Origin: Acidobacteriaceae bacterium
GTDB lineage: Bacteria; Acidobacteriota; Terriglobia; Terriglobales; Acidobacteriaceae
DNA length: 15,752 nt
Assembly (NCBI GenBank): GCA_030049955.1
Contig: JASIJX010000329.1
Location: 1-15,752 of the forward strand
Direction of reading: 5' to 3'
The notes below the pieces were generated by a model. That model was not told the origin of the DNA, ran no database searches, and worked only from the letters and a program-made list of their open reading frames with translations. The position numbers and the translations under genes are program-made. Each line of letters opens with the position of its first letter. Positions within the stretch are counted from its first letter, which is position 1. This document shows, one piece after another, positions 1 to 7,857 of the stretch.

Positions 1-60
1 GACGGGGCCGTACACGCAGAGGGCTGCAGGCGGGAAAGACAGGGCATGGAGGATTTGGCG

Positions 61-984
61 ATGAAGACGGCTCAGGTAGTGGCAGTGGCTCTTCTCAGCG
101 TAACGAGCATTCCGCTGATGGCGCGACAGATTCCGAATGGAGAGATGCAGGAAGCCAGTGGGTCATCGAGCGGCAGCGCCGGCTTGCAGTCGCCGCAGGC
201 GAATGCTGCGGGGTCGGGCTCGGAAAGCAGCCAGAAGGGCTCCAATGCCGCGGCGGCACACGCATACTCTCTGGTGGTGAGCGAAATGCGGCCGGTGAGC
301 GGGGAGCTCGAAGGCAAGCTGAATTCGCAGAGTGCGAAGCCGGGCGATAGCGTGATCGTGAAGACCACGCAAAGCATGACGACCGCCGACGGAACGGACG
401 TTCCCAAGGGTTCGCGTCTGCTGGGTCACGTCACTTCGGCGCAGGCGTACACAAAGGGTGAGACGAATTCGCAATTGAGGATCGCCTTCGACCGCGCGGA
501 ATTGCGCGGAGGGGTGAGCGTCGCGATCCATTCCATGATTCAGGCTATTGCGCCGCCGCGCCGGGAGGCGAGCGACTTAGGTTACGGCGGTGCGGGCCCG
601 GGGACGGGCAGTGGACCAGCGATGGGCGGAGAAGCCGGCGGCATGGGCGGTCAAGGCGGCTTGGGTGGGCGGGCCGGCGGAGCCATTGGTGCCGGTGCGC
701 CTGCTCCAGGCCAGGCAGACACGAGTGGAGGCAGAACCGCCGGCGGCGCCGGGGACGCGACAAATCCGATGGCCGCAGATATACCTGCCTCAATGCCCGG
801 GCCGATGTACGGTGTGGTGCAGCTCAGCGATTCGCTGGCACCTCGTTTCACGGGGTTTCCCGGGGTGATGCTGCAGGCAGATGCGTCGGGCGCCGCCTCG
901 GGAACTCTGTTTGCGGCCAACCAGAACATCCGTCTCGATGCGGGAACTCGGTTGGTGCTGGGCATTGTGGCTACCGGCAAATAG
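61..984 (+). CDS. Secreted glycine-rich protein with VirB10-like segment
   Basis: This is a 307-residue exported protein of unknown role. ATG at 61 is preferred over the in-frame ATG at 46 because GGAGG (48-52) lies 8 bases before it and because the protein then opens with a clean signal peptide (MKTAQVVAVALLSVTSIPLMA, residues 1-21, probable cleavage before RQ). Residues about 22-70 are Ser/Ala/Gly-rich and low in complexity. Residues about 71-160 form the only globular-looking block (SGELEGKL, KPGDSVIVKTT, VPKGSRLLGHV, LRIAFDRAEL). Its wording resembles the beta-rich TrbI/VirB10-type domain found in many acidobacterial secreted proteins. Residues 174-233 are a glycine-rich linker, and a second short beta-rich block ends the protein (LDAGTRLVLGIVATGK). 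There is no lipobox or C-terminal anchor. No partner gene is visible on either side. Coding is confident; the function is not known. Confidence 0.85.
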   Translation: MKTAQVVAVALLSVTSIPLMARQIPNGEMQEASGSSSGSAGLQSPQANAAGSGSESSQKGSNAAAAHAYSLVVSEMRPVSGELEGKLNSQSAKPGDSVIVKTTQSMTTADGTDVPKGSRLLGHVTSAQAYTKGETNSQLRIAFDRAELRGGVSVAIHSMIQAIAPPRREASDLGYGGAGPGTGSGPAMGGEAGGMGGQGGLGGRAGGAIGAGAPAPGQADTSGGRTAGGAGDATNPMAADIPASMPGPMYGVVQLSDSLAPRFTGFPGVMLQADASGAASGTLFAANQNIRLDAGTRLVLGIVATGK

Positions 985-999
985 AGCGCTTCGAAGTTG

Positions 1000-1039
1000 G
1001 GAGAGGACGACTGTTGCTAATTTTTGCAGTCACCTCTCC
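1000..1039 (+). terminator. Hairpin downstream of the secreted-protein gene
   Basis: GGAGAGG (1000-1006) pairs with CCTCTCC (1033-1039), and inside it GACTG (1009-1013) pairs with CAGTC (1027-1031). The loop contains TTTTT. The structure begins 15 bases after the stop codon, which fits a terminator. The tail (ATTGCTTGT) is only weakly T-rich, so it may instead be an mRNA 3' end-stabilising hairpin. Confidence 0.45.
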
Positions 1040-1533
1040 ATTGCTTGTACTTTAACGAACGGTTTAGGCCAGCGGCCAAAGACGATTCTTACCAGCGGTC
1101 GATGCACGCTCAAACCCCCGCTTCTGAAATCATCCTCTGACAGTCTTCCCAATTGAGGAACACCCACGCGTCCTAAAATAAGGAAAACATAAGGCGAATA
1201 TGCAATGTGGGAGATTATCATCCGTGACAAAACCTATACGCACCGGAAAAATTTTCACTGATCATACGGGTCGCTGGCCCACCCCAGCTTTCCGCAGGCA
1301 CGCGCGGAGCGTGGCCACCGTGTTCCAGCGAAGTAATTGGCCCGGAACGAGATTGTGCAAGAGTGGCGGTCGGGAGGTGGAAGTAGCTGCGTGTGACGTG
1401 AAGACGGTCTAAATTAGTATCAGAAGAATGCCGCGTTATCGGGAATCGTTTATGTGGGTCTGGTTACAGTGAATCGTCAACCGGCTCTTGTTTCAAGATG
1501 ACGCCGTGTGCACACCCTGTTCAGGGGGCCTGA
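1040..1533. other. Intergenic stretch without a convincing gene
   Basis: About 490 bases separate the hairpin from the helicase start. A 70-codon frame (1200-1412, +) has a weak AAGG before its ATG, but the product is Arg-rich with no recognisable motif, and I do not accept it as a gene. The last bases carry the helicase ribosome site AGGGG (1523-1527). No confident -35/-10 pair, RNA gene or insertion-sequence end was found. Confidence 0.5.
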
Positions 1534-4500
1534 ATGCCTGATCCACGGGACTTACTAATCTGCCTTCTTGATTACATCAAGGAGCAAGCCAAGCAGATCG
1601 ACCCGGCGGCTTATCGATTGGCTAATGCGAAGGGCTTCCAGCGTCAGCGTGGCGACATTGCGGGACTGCCTGGTGTTGAATTCGACATCAAGCTGGCTGG
1701 GGATCACGTTTGGTTGAGAATTTCCCGATTGGTTGCCGATCCGCCTCCTGCTCCTCCGACTGCACACAAAGCACTACTCCGGTTCAGTGCCGATCCGAAC
1801 GGCCCACCTCCATTTATCGATGAGGCAGGCTTAGCCAGACAAATCAATCAGCGCGTGCAATCGGCAAAGGTACGGAACGAGCCGATCAATCCTGCTGCGG
1901 TTGAAGCGCAGGTGAGGACGACAGCGGCTGAATCCCTATCCGCATATTCGCTATTGTGGACGAGGTGGGCTACTGGAGAGAGACCGCGTCGACGAACCAT
2001 CGCGCTTTATAGCGATTTATTCACGTTGATGCACCAGATGGAGGCCGAGCAGACCAGCAAGCCGCAGGAACTGATTTGGGGTGTCGGGATCTCATCATGG
2101 CAGTTGAAGACCGAAAAAGAATCTGTCGCGTTTGAGTACCCCCTTCTCACGCAGGAGATGGAGCTGTCGATTGACGACCGGTCGATGGCAATCGAGATCC
2201 GACCGCGGGCAACAGAAACGCGCATTGAGGTCGATGCGTTCGTTGCCTGCCAGATTGCGGGAACCATCGAAGTCGAACGAAGCGCCATCGCGCAACTATC
2301 GAGACAGAAGGACCGACCGACGACACCATTCGACCCCGGAAGCTACTCCGACATTCTCAAGTTAATTGCTGGCAACCTGGACAGCGAGGGTCAGTATAAG
2401 GAAGTTCTGAACCAGAACGGCATGGTTCCGCCGGCAGGCCCGCATCTGTTCGTCACGGATGCCTGGGTATTACTCTCCCGGCCACGGACTAGCAATTTTC
2501 TCTTCGAAGATCTGAAGCGCCTGCAGGAGAAGCTCGAAGCCGGCTGCACAATCCATGAAGGCCCTCTGGCGCTGGTAATGCAGCCATCCGATAAGCCGAT
2601 CCAGTTTGAGCCGATTACATTCCGTGGGCTGTCAGGACGTGGTACATCCACTGCAAGCGGGAAAGTCGAGGAGTTGTATTTTCCACTCCCCTATAACGAT
2701 GAGCAAGTAACCATCGTGCAAAGACTGAAGCGGGCACCGGGGGTGACGGTTCAGGGGCCGCCGGGAACAGGCAAAACGCACACTATCGCGAATGTGATTT
2801 GCCATTATCTTGCTAGCGGCAAGCGCATCCTTGTCACATCCCGTGGCGAAGCGGCGCTCTCGGTTTTGCAGGACAAGATTCCGGATGAGGTACGTGCTCT
2901 CACAGTCGCGCTGCTCACCAGTGACCGAGAGGGTATTCGTCAATTCCAGGGTTCGATCGAAGCAATCCAGCACAAGGTTTCTCAGATCAACCCGGAGTTG
3001 ACGCGTCAGGAGATTAAACGCCTTCGCGGGTCTATTGACCGCGCCCACTCGGAGTTGATTACGATCGACCGACGGATCGACCAAATCGCGCAGCAACAAC
3101 TCTGCGCGATCGAAGTCGATAGCGTGGAGATGCGCGCCCAGACGCTTGCTGAGCTGGTGGTTTCAGGCAGGGATCGGCACGGCTGGTTCGACGACGAGAT
3201 CACCTTGTCCCCGCTGCACGCTCCGCCCCTTTCGTCCGATGAGGCGAGCCGGCTCCGCGAGGTTCGCCGATCACTTGGCGAAGACCTGGTATATGTTACC
3301 TCGCGTGTCCCATCAGCAGATAGCTTCCCATCCGCGGCGGCCATCTGCGAACTGCACGACGTTCTAGTCAAACGCGGAAGCATCGAAGAGGAAGTACGCA
3401 GTGGCGGACTGACGCCACTAAAGGCGAACACGACTGAGGTCCTCGAAGCTGCCCGCGCTTTATTCGCGATCATCGAAGAGATGATTGCACTGACTGGCGA
3501 GCTCGAGGATGTCGGCGATTCATGGCCATTTGAACTGAGGAAGAGGTGCGGGCATGCTTCCTTTGCCTCGGAGCGTTCTGCATTGGAGTCGCTCTTCGAA
3601 GATCTGGACGCATTGGTCGAAGCGCGAGCACAGTTTCTCAAGTTTCCGGTTGTTTTCCCGGCCACAGCTCTCCAGGACGGCAAGACAACGGAGGCGGTAT
3701 CGCGAGCCGTCGAGACCGGCAAGCCGTTTGGTCTCCTCTCCCTAGGGAACGGCGATGCGAAGGAATATATCGCGGAGGTACGCGTTCAAGGGAGAGTCCC
3801 GGCGAGCCGGGAAGACTGGCAGAAGGTAAAGGAGTGGATTGCACTTCATGAACAGGTATTGACGTTCGAGACGCGGTGGAATGCACTCCATCAACTGCTC
3901 TCCGTTCCTGCCTTGGACGGTGGAGTTGAGTCTCTGAGGCAGCTCGAATTGGTTGCTCTCTCTGCCCGAAAGGCACATCGGTTGGCAACTGATTTCGATC
4001 CGCGGTTTGGGAAGCGTGCCTCCGAGGTCTTCGAGAACGGTTTCGATCGTGGCGCGCGCACTGCGCGTGAGGACTTGGAGGAGATCCGTGACGAACTGAC
4101 CCAGCATCTCGTCTTTGCAAGTCTTTCGAGCGCTACGATCCAGCTCAGCGACATTCAGGAGAAACTTGCCGGAAAGTCGGGACCGGTCTCGGATGCGCTG
4201 CGAGCCTTTGTGCGCGACACCCTTGGCAACGAGCAGATGGCCAGGGAGCGTATCGGCGCTCAATATGCGGAGTTGATGGAGGAGCTGCGCCGCGTCGCTG
4301 CACTCGCCAGCGACCTATCCTACGTGATCGATGCAGCCAATCGGCTTGAGTCGTCTGGTGCGCCAAAACTGGCAGCGCGAGTCCGGTCTGTGCCGGTCGC
4401 TGTATCGGGTGAAGACACCACGTTTCCAACATCATGGCGGGATGCGTGGAACTGGGCAAGAGTGCGGACGCACCTCGACCAGATTGAAGCAAGAGAAGAA

Positions 4501-6093
4501 CTGCTGACTCTGGCTCGGAGACGGCGCGATGTTGAAGACGGGCTCGCACGGTTCTATCGAGAGATGGTGGCAAAGGCAGCGTGGCTCGCCACCAAAGAGA
4601 GCGCGACACCGAGGGTCCTGCAGGCCCTGGCCGGATATGCGACTGCAGTGCGTAGAATCGGCCAAGGTACTGGACCGAATGCCACTCGCTACCGCCGCGA
4701 CGCTCGGGAGATGATGTATGACGCCGCAGGCGCGGTCCCGTGCTGGATCATGAACCACAGTAGAATCTCAGAGGCCATGCCGGCGGACCTTGGGGCATTC
4801 GATCTGGTGATCGTCGATGAAGCGAGTCAATCGGACCTCTGGGCGCTTCCGGCGGTCCTCCGTGGCAAGAAGATTCTGGTTGTTGGCGATGATAAGCAGG
4901 TCTCTCCTGATGGCGGGTTCATCGAAAGTACCCGCATCCAGGAGCTGCTTGACCGGTACCTCGCCGACCAGCCGTTTGCTGCTGAGATGACGCCGGAGAA
5001 ATCTTTATACGACTTGGCGGCTCGCGTTTTCGCCGCCGACCAGGTCATGCTACGCGAGCACTTCCGGTGCGTGCCGCCTATCATCGCCTATTCAAATCGC
5101 ACGTTTTATCAGAATCAGATTCTGCCACTCCGAATTCCGCGTGCCTCCGAGCGCATCGAACCTCCATTAGTCGACATTTACGTCGAGGGCGGGATCCGCG
5201 ACGTGCATGACCGCAACGGTTACGAAGCGCAGGCGATCGCAGACGAGATCTGCGCCATCCTTACAAATGAAAAACTTGCACACCGCACTATCGGAGTTGT
5301 CTCGCTTCTTGGCAGCGAGCAGGCGAAACACATCGATTCAGTCGTCACGCAGCGATGCGACGCAGCCGAACTGCGCCGGCGAAAATTCCTGTGCGGAGAC
5401 GCGCGGGCCTTTCAAGGAAGAGAGCGGCACATCATGTTTCTTTCAATGGTCGCCGATCCCCGGAGTTGCAAGGCGTTGTCCGGGAGCATGTTCGACCAGC
5501 GATTCAACGTCGCTGCGAGCCGTGCCCAGGATCGAATGTACATGGTGCGTTCTGTCGTGGCCACCGATCTTTCAGATAGGGACTTGCGGGCCAGTCTGCT
5601 TTCTCATTTCGACAAGCCGATGGTGCCCAATACTGAAGAGACAACCAAGCTTATCGATCTTTGCGAATCTGGGTTTGAGCGCGACGTGTATACAGAACTC
5701 ACTTATCGCGGATATAGAGTTATTCCCCAGGTCAAGACGGGAGCCTACCGGATCGATATGGTGGTTGAGGGTGCCAGCGATGTGCGGCTAGCCATCGAAT
5801 GCGACGGCGACGAATATCATGGACCAGACAAATGGGTGCACGACATGAACCGCCAGCGCATCCTCGAAAGAGCGGGTTGGGTTTTCTGGCGCTGTTTTGC
5901 TTCGACCTGGACCCTGCGCCGGGACGAAGTGCTCTACGAGCTTTGCGGGCGCCTGAAAATGATGGGAATTGAGCCGCTCGGAGCGCTTGAGCGTTCGAGT
6001 TCTATGGTCGAGAGACGTGTGTGGCGTCCGCCCGTAGACGACGCGTCTGTCGTCGACCCGGGAACGGAGGAACTCCAAGGACGTTTACTATGA
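1534..6093 (+). CDS. SF1 (Upf1-like) helicase fused to Vsr/MTES_1575-like nuclease
   Basis: This 1519-residue protein has helicase motifs in order: Walker A GPPGTGKT (408-415, K414), motif II VDEAS (D1095, E1096), motif III GDDKQ (1118-1122), LREHFRC (1173-1179), motif V-like FQGRERH (1293-1299) and motif VI VAASRAQDR (1326-1334). These are typical of the SF1 AAA_11/AAA_12 (COG1112, Upf1-like) helicases. Residues about 1381-1470 read as a PD-(D/E)XK nuclease of the Vsr/DUF559/MTES_1575 type: YRIDMVV (D1408), then IECDGDEYH (E1422, D1424, H1429), NRQR (1439-1442) and RAGWVFWR. The N-terminal 400 residues are unassigned. About 680 residues, largely helical, separate motifs I and II. A TGA in the same frame directly precedes ATG 1534, and AGGGG lies about 6 bases upstream, so the start is secure. 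Helicase-Vsr fusions occur among phage-defence proteins, for example the DUF4011-helicase-Vsr type, but I do not see a DUF4011 motif here. Defence is inference. All catalytic motifs look intact, and it has no close partner gene. Confidence 0.93.
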   Translation: MPDPRDLLICLLDYIKEQAKQIDPAAYRLANAKGFQRQRGDIAGLPGVEFDIKLAGDHVWLRISRLVADPPPAPPTAHKALLRFSADPNGPPPFIDEAGLARQINQRVQSAKVRNEPINPAAVEAQVRTTAAESLSAYSLLWTRWATGERPRRRTIALYSDLFTLMHQMEAEQTSKPQELIWGVGISSWQLKTEKESVAFEYPLLTQEMELSIDDRSMAIEIRPRATETRIEVDAFVACQIAGTIEVERSAIAQLSRQKDRPTTPFDPGSYSDILKLIAGNLDSEGQYKEVLNQNGMVPPAGPHLFVTDAWVLLSRPRTSNFLFEDLKRLQEKLEAGCTIHEGPLALVMQPSDKPIQFEPITFRGLSGRGTSTASGKVEELYFPLPYNDEQVTIVQRLKRAPGVTVQGPPGTGKTHTIANVICHYLASGKRILVTSRGEAALSVLQDKIPDEVRALTVALLTSDREGIRQFQGSIEAIQHKVSQINPELTRQEIKRLRGSIDRAHSELITIDRRIDQIAQQQLCAIEVDSVEMRAQTLAELVVSGRDRHGWFDDEITLSPLHAPPLSSDEASRLREVRRSLGEDLVYVTSRVPSADSFPSAAAICELHDVLVKRGSIEEEVRSGGLTPLKANTTEVLEAARALFAIIEEMIALTGELEDVGDSWPFELRKRCGHASFASERSALESLFEDLDALVEARAQFLKFPVVFPATALQDGKTTEAVSRAVETGKPFGLLSLGNGDAKEYIAEVRVQGRVPASREDWQKVKEWIALHEQVLTFETRWNALHQLLSVPALDGGVESLRQLELVALSARKAHRLATDFDPRFGKRASEVFENGFDRGARTAREDLEEIRDELTQHLVFASLSSATIQLSDIQEKLAGKSGPVSDALRAFVRDTLGNEQMARERIGAQYAELMEELRRVAALASDLSYVIDAANRLESSGAPKLAARVRSVPVAVSGEDTTFPTSWRDAWNWARVRTHLDQIEAREELLTLARRRRDVEDGLARFYREMVAKAAWLATKESATPRVLQALAGYATAVRRIGQGTGPNATRYRRDAREMMYDAAGAVPCWIMNHSRISEAMPADLGAFDLVIVDEASQSDLWALPAVLRGKKILVVGDDKQVSPDGGFIESTRIQELLDRYLADQPFAAEMTPEKSLYDLAARVFAADQVMLREHFRCVPPIIAYSNRTFYQNQILPLRIPRASERIEPPLVDIYVEGGIRDVHDRNGYEAQAIADEICAILTNEKLAHRTIGVVSLLGSEQAKHIDSVVTQRCDAAELRRRKFLCGDARAFQGRERHIMFLSMVADPRSCKALSGSMFDQRFNVAASRAQDRMYMVRSVVATDLSDRDLRASLLSHFDKPMVPNTEETTKLIDLCESGFERDVYTELTYRGYRVIPQVKTGAYRIDMVVEGASDVRLAIECDGDEYHGPDKWVHDMNRQRILERAGWVFWRCFASTWTLRRDEVLYELCGRLKMMGIEPLGALERSSSMVERRVWRPPVDDASVVDPGTEELQGRLL

Positions 6094-6804
6094 CTGTATC
6101 TATCGGTCGGAGGCGAAGACCTGCGCGTTATCCAGGGAGCGCACAAAGTGCTCTTCGGCGTACCAAAATTCGATGGCCAGATGAAAAATGGATCGTTTGC
6201 GGACTGCCTCAGTTGCCCCATTCTCCCAGCAACCGTAGCCCATTTATCCACAAAAATTGCCCAGCTCCATGAAACTAAAGTCGCGGGAAGGTCCGGTGGG
6301 CGGGTTCGGCATGCCACCCCATCCCCACGCAAAGGCTCCTTCTGCAGATAAACATGAATCGCCGACAAATGCTTGGCTTGGTTGCACCAATGAGTTTGAC
6401 CGAATTAGCTCGATGCATGTTGAGACCTCCTTGAGAGCCTGCTGAAGCCCATCGTTCAAGAGACTGAGCGCGGTTGTCGTCGCATTTTCGATGAAATTTC
6501 GGGGAGGGTGAGCTGTGGGCCCGGACAACGGCGAACGATTTCTACTTAAGAGGCGTGGTGGATACCACAGCAGCGCTGCATTCAGCAGAACCGCGCTCTT
6601 CTAAGGCAGGCATGAATTCCATCCAAGATCAAAGTAATTCTTCTATAGGAAATTGCAATGAACTAAGTTTGCGTCGTGTCGACTGCATGATTGATGACCA
6701 AGCACGAGTAACCTTACATGAAGCCGGTGATACATCCGAATACACGCGAACAGATATTGCAGGTGTGGGGCGTGTACCCCCAAGCGAAAGCGGGCAACAA
6801 GAAT
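6094..6804. other. Gene-poor, degenerate region after the helicase
   Basis: About 710 bases lie between the helicase stop and the pal terminator. Several short frames cross it on both strands but none has both a good start signal and a recognisable product. The most protein-like is a minus-strand frame split by one stop (6528-6100, listed separately). A plus-strand frame of 88 codons (6555-6821) begins with GTG GTG, lacks a good ribosome site and runs into the pal terminator stem, so I left it out. No inverted terminal repeats or target duplications were recognised. Confidence 0.45.
6100..6528 (-). pseudogene. Possible stop-split gene remnant
   Basis: On the minus strand a frame from 6528 down to 6244 (first possible start TTG) ends in TAA. 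The very next codon is ATG (6243-6241), and the same frame continues for 47 codons to TAG at 6102-6100. The second part looks protein-like (HLAIEFWYAEEHFVRSLDNA). The first part contains LSLLNDGLQQALKEVSTCIE. No family is recognised. There is no ATG in the frame upstream and no clear ribosome site. It may be a decayed gene broken by one stop, two tiny adjacent frames, or chance. It lies antisense to the short plus-strand frame that starts at 6090. Confidence 0.22.
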
Positions 6805-6835
6805 GCTCCGCGAGCTCTTGACGGTCTCGCGGAGC
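6805..6835 (-). terminator. Terminator of pal
   Basis: A perfect 10-base stem, GCTCCGCGAG (6805-6814) with CTCGCGGAGC (6826-6835), encloses an 11-base loop. It lies 17 bases beyond the pal stop in the direction of pal transcription. Read on the minus strand it is followed by ATTCTTGTT, a T-rich tail. Position, stem strength and tail fit a Rho-independent terminator. Confidence 0.75.
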
Positions 6836-6852
6836 CGGGGTGATTCAGCTGT

Positions 6853-7584
6853 CTATCGATCCAGGGAGAATCCGGCGCGGCGATTTTCCTGCCAGCAGGA
6901 GTCGGTTGCCTCGCTGCAGAAGGGCTTCTCCTTTCCGTAACTGATGACACGTATGCGGTTCGCATCGACGCCATTGGCGATGAGAATCTTTTGCGCGGAG
7001 TCGGCCCGGCTCTGTCCAAGCGCGAGGTTGTATTCGTTGGAGCCGCGCTCGTCGCAATAACCGCCGATTATGACCTTCATACCTGGATGGCTCCTGAGGA
7101 AGGCTGCATCCTGTGAGAGAACGGCTTCGTCACTGTTGCGGACCTTGAACTTGTCATAGTCGAAGAAGACGTCTTTAACACCAGCCTTGAACTGCTGCTC
7201 CTCGGTCATAGTTGGAACTGGAGCCGCGGCGACCGGGGGCTGGGTCACTGTTACCCGGCTATAGGCGTCCGCGCTTCCACCGTTGCCCTTTGCAACAAGA
7301 TGATATGTGGTAGAGACACTTGGGGTGACGTTGCGGGTGCCGGAGGTAGCCACTTCACCGAGACCGTCGATTGAGGCAGTGGTTGCATTGGTGGTCTTCC
7401 AGCTGAGCGTAACCTGTTCACCTGCTGTGACTGCCGCGGGGGAAGCAGTGACATTTGCCGTGGGAGCCGGAGCCACCGGCGGAGCAGTGGCAACGGACGT
7501 CTGCACCTTGTGCTTGCAACCAACCTGGGCAGTCAGCGATGCTGCAAGCAAGCCGGCAATGAAAAATCTTGTTTTCCGATCCAA
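6853..7584 (-). CDS. pal: Peptidoglycan-associated lipoprotein Pal with Ig-like domain
   Basis: This 243-residue outer-membrane lipoprotein tethers the membrane to peptidoglycan and normally works with Tol proteins. Residues 1-23 are a lipoprotein signal ending at C23 (TAQVGC). The -3 residue is Gln where Leu is usual, so the lipobox is imperfect. Residues 24-43 are a Pro/Ala linker, and 44-115 are an Ig-like beta sandwich (VTAGEQVTLSWKTTNAT). Residues about 128-243 are the OmpA_C domain: VFFDYDKFKVR, then GYCDERGSNEYN (D178 at the diaminopimelate-binding position), QSRADS (R193) and ENRRAGF (R235/R236). The start is TTG: AAGGAG (minus strand, 7597-7592) lies 7 bases upstream, and no ATG gives this N-terminus. 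Classical Pal is shorter (about 170 residues); the Ig-like insert accounts for the difference. No tolA, tolB, tolQ or tolR gene lies in the window. It diverges from a Crp-type regulator. Confidence 0.92.
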   Translation of the reverse strand: MDRKTRFFIAGLLAASLTAQVGCKHKVQTSVATAPPVAPAPTANVTASPAAVTAGEQVTLSWKTTNATTASIDGLGEVATSGTRNVTPSVSTTYHLVAKGNGGSADAYSRVTVTQPPVAAAPVPTMTEEQQFKAGVKDVFFDYDKFKVRNSDEAVLSQDAAFLRSHPGMKVIIGGYCDERGSNEYNLALGQSRADSAQKILIANGVDANRIRVISYGKEKPFCSEATDSCWQENRRAGFSLDR

Positions 7585-7733
7585 GGTAGTACTCCTTCAA
7601 GCAATCATTCAACTGCGTTCACTTGTCCCTCTCTTGCCAGCTCCACTCAGGACATAAGAAAGGCAGATCTCTGCGGTCGGCGATTCAACTCCGGGGGGAT
7701 CTCGGGGGAGATGGACACTGCCAAAAGTCTTGA

Positions 7734-7764
7734 TCAAAGGATCAGCGGCCGCTGTTCCTTTTGA
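7734..7764. repeat. Inverted repeat in the pal/crp divergent region
   Basis: The core CAGCGGCCGCTG (7743-7754) is a perfect 12-base palindrome. It is flanked by TCAAAGGA (7734-7741) and TCCTTTTGA (7756-7764), which are complementary apart from one extra T. The whole could form a long hairpin or be a dyad operator. Because both flanking genes point away from it, it is not a terminator for either of them. Confidence 0.6.
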
Positions 7765-7790
7765 GACAGTTGGGGCGTTTTTGGCCTCCG

Positions 7791-7811
7791 GGGTAACCGA
7801 CCTCGTTACCC
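7791..7811. promoter_or_regulatory. Candidate operator upstream of the Crp-like gene
   Basis: GGGTAAC (7791-7797) and GTTACCC (7805-7811) are perfect inverted half-sites with a 7-base spacer, and the dyad ends 46 bases before the Crp-like start codon. Position and symmetry suggest a binding site for a dimeric regulator, possibly the Crp-like protein itself. The odd spacing differs from the even spacing of E. coli CRP (TGTGA-N6-TCACA) and FNR sites, so ownership is uncertain. Confidence 0.45.
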
Positions 7812-7857
7812 TGCTGAACCCCGGATCGCTAAAATAACCATTACAATCACTTTCTCG

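Noticed and set aside
1200..1412. 70-codon plus-strand frame in the gap before the helicase
   Set aside because: Only a weak AAGG precedes its ATG, the product is Arg-rich without any motif, and it could equally be part of a dispersed repeat. Not supported as a gene.
3006..3722. 238-codon minus-strand frame inside the helicase gene
   Set aside because: It lies wholly antisense to the well-supported helicase; the product is Ser/Arg-rich as expected of an antisense shadow.
6555..6821. 88-codon plus-strand frame starting GTG GTG
   Set aside because: It has no good ribosome site or recognisable motif, and its end runs into the terminator stem of pal.
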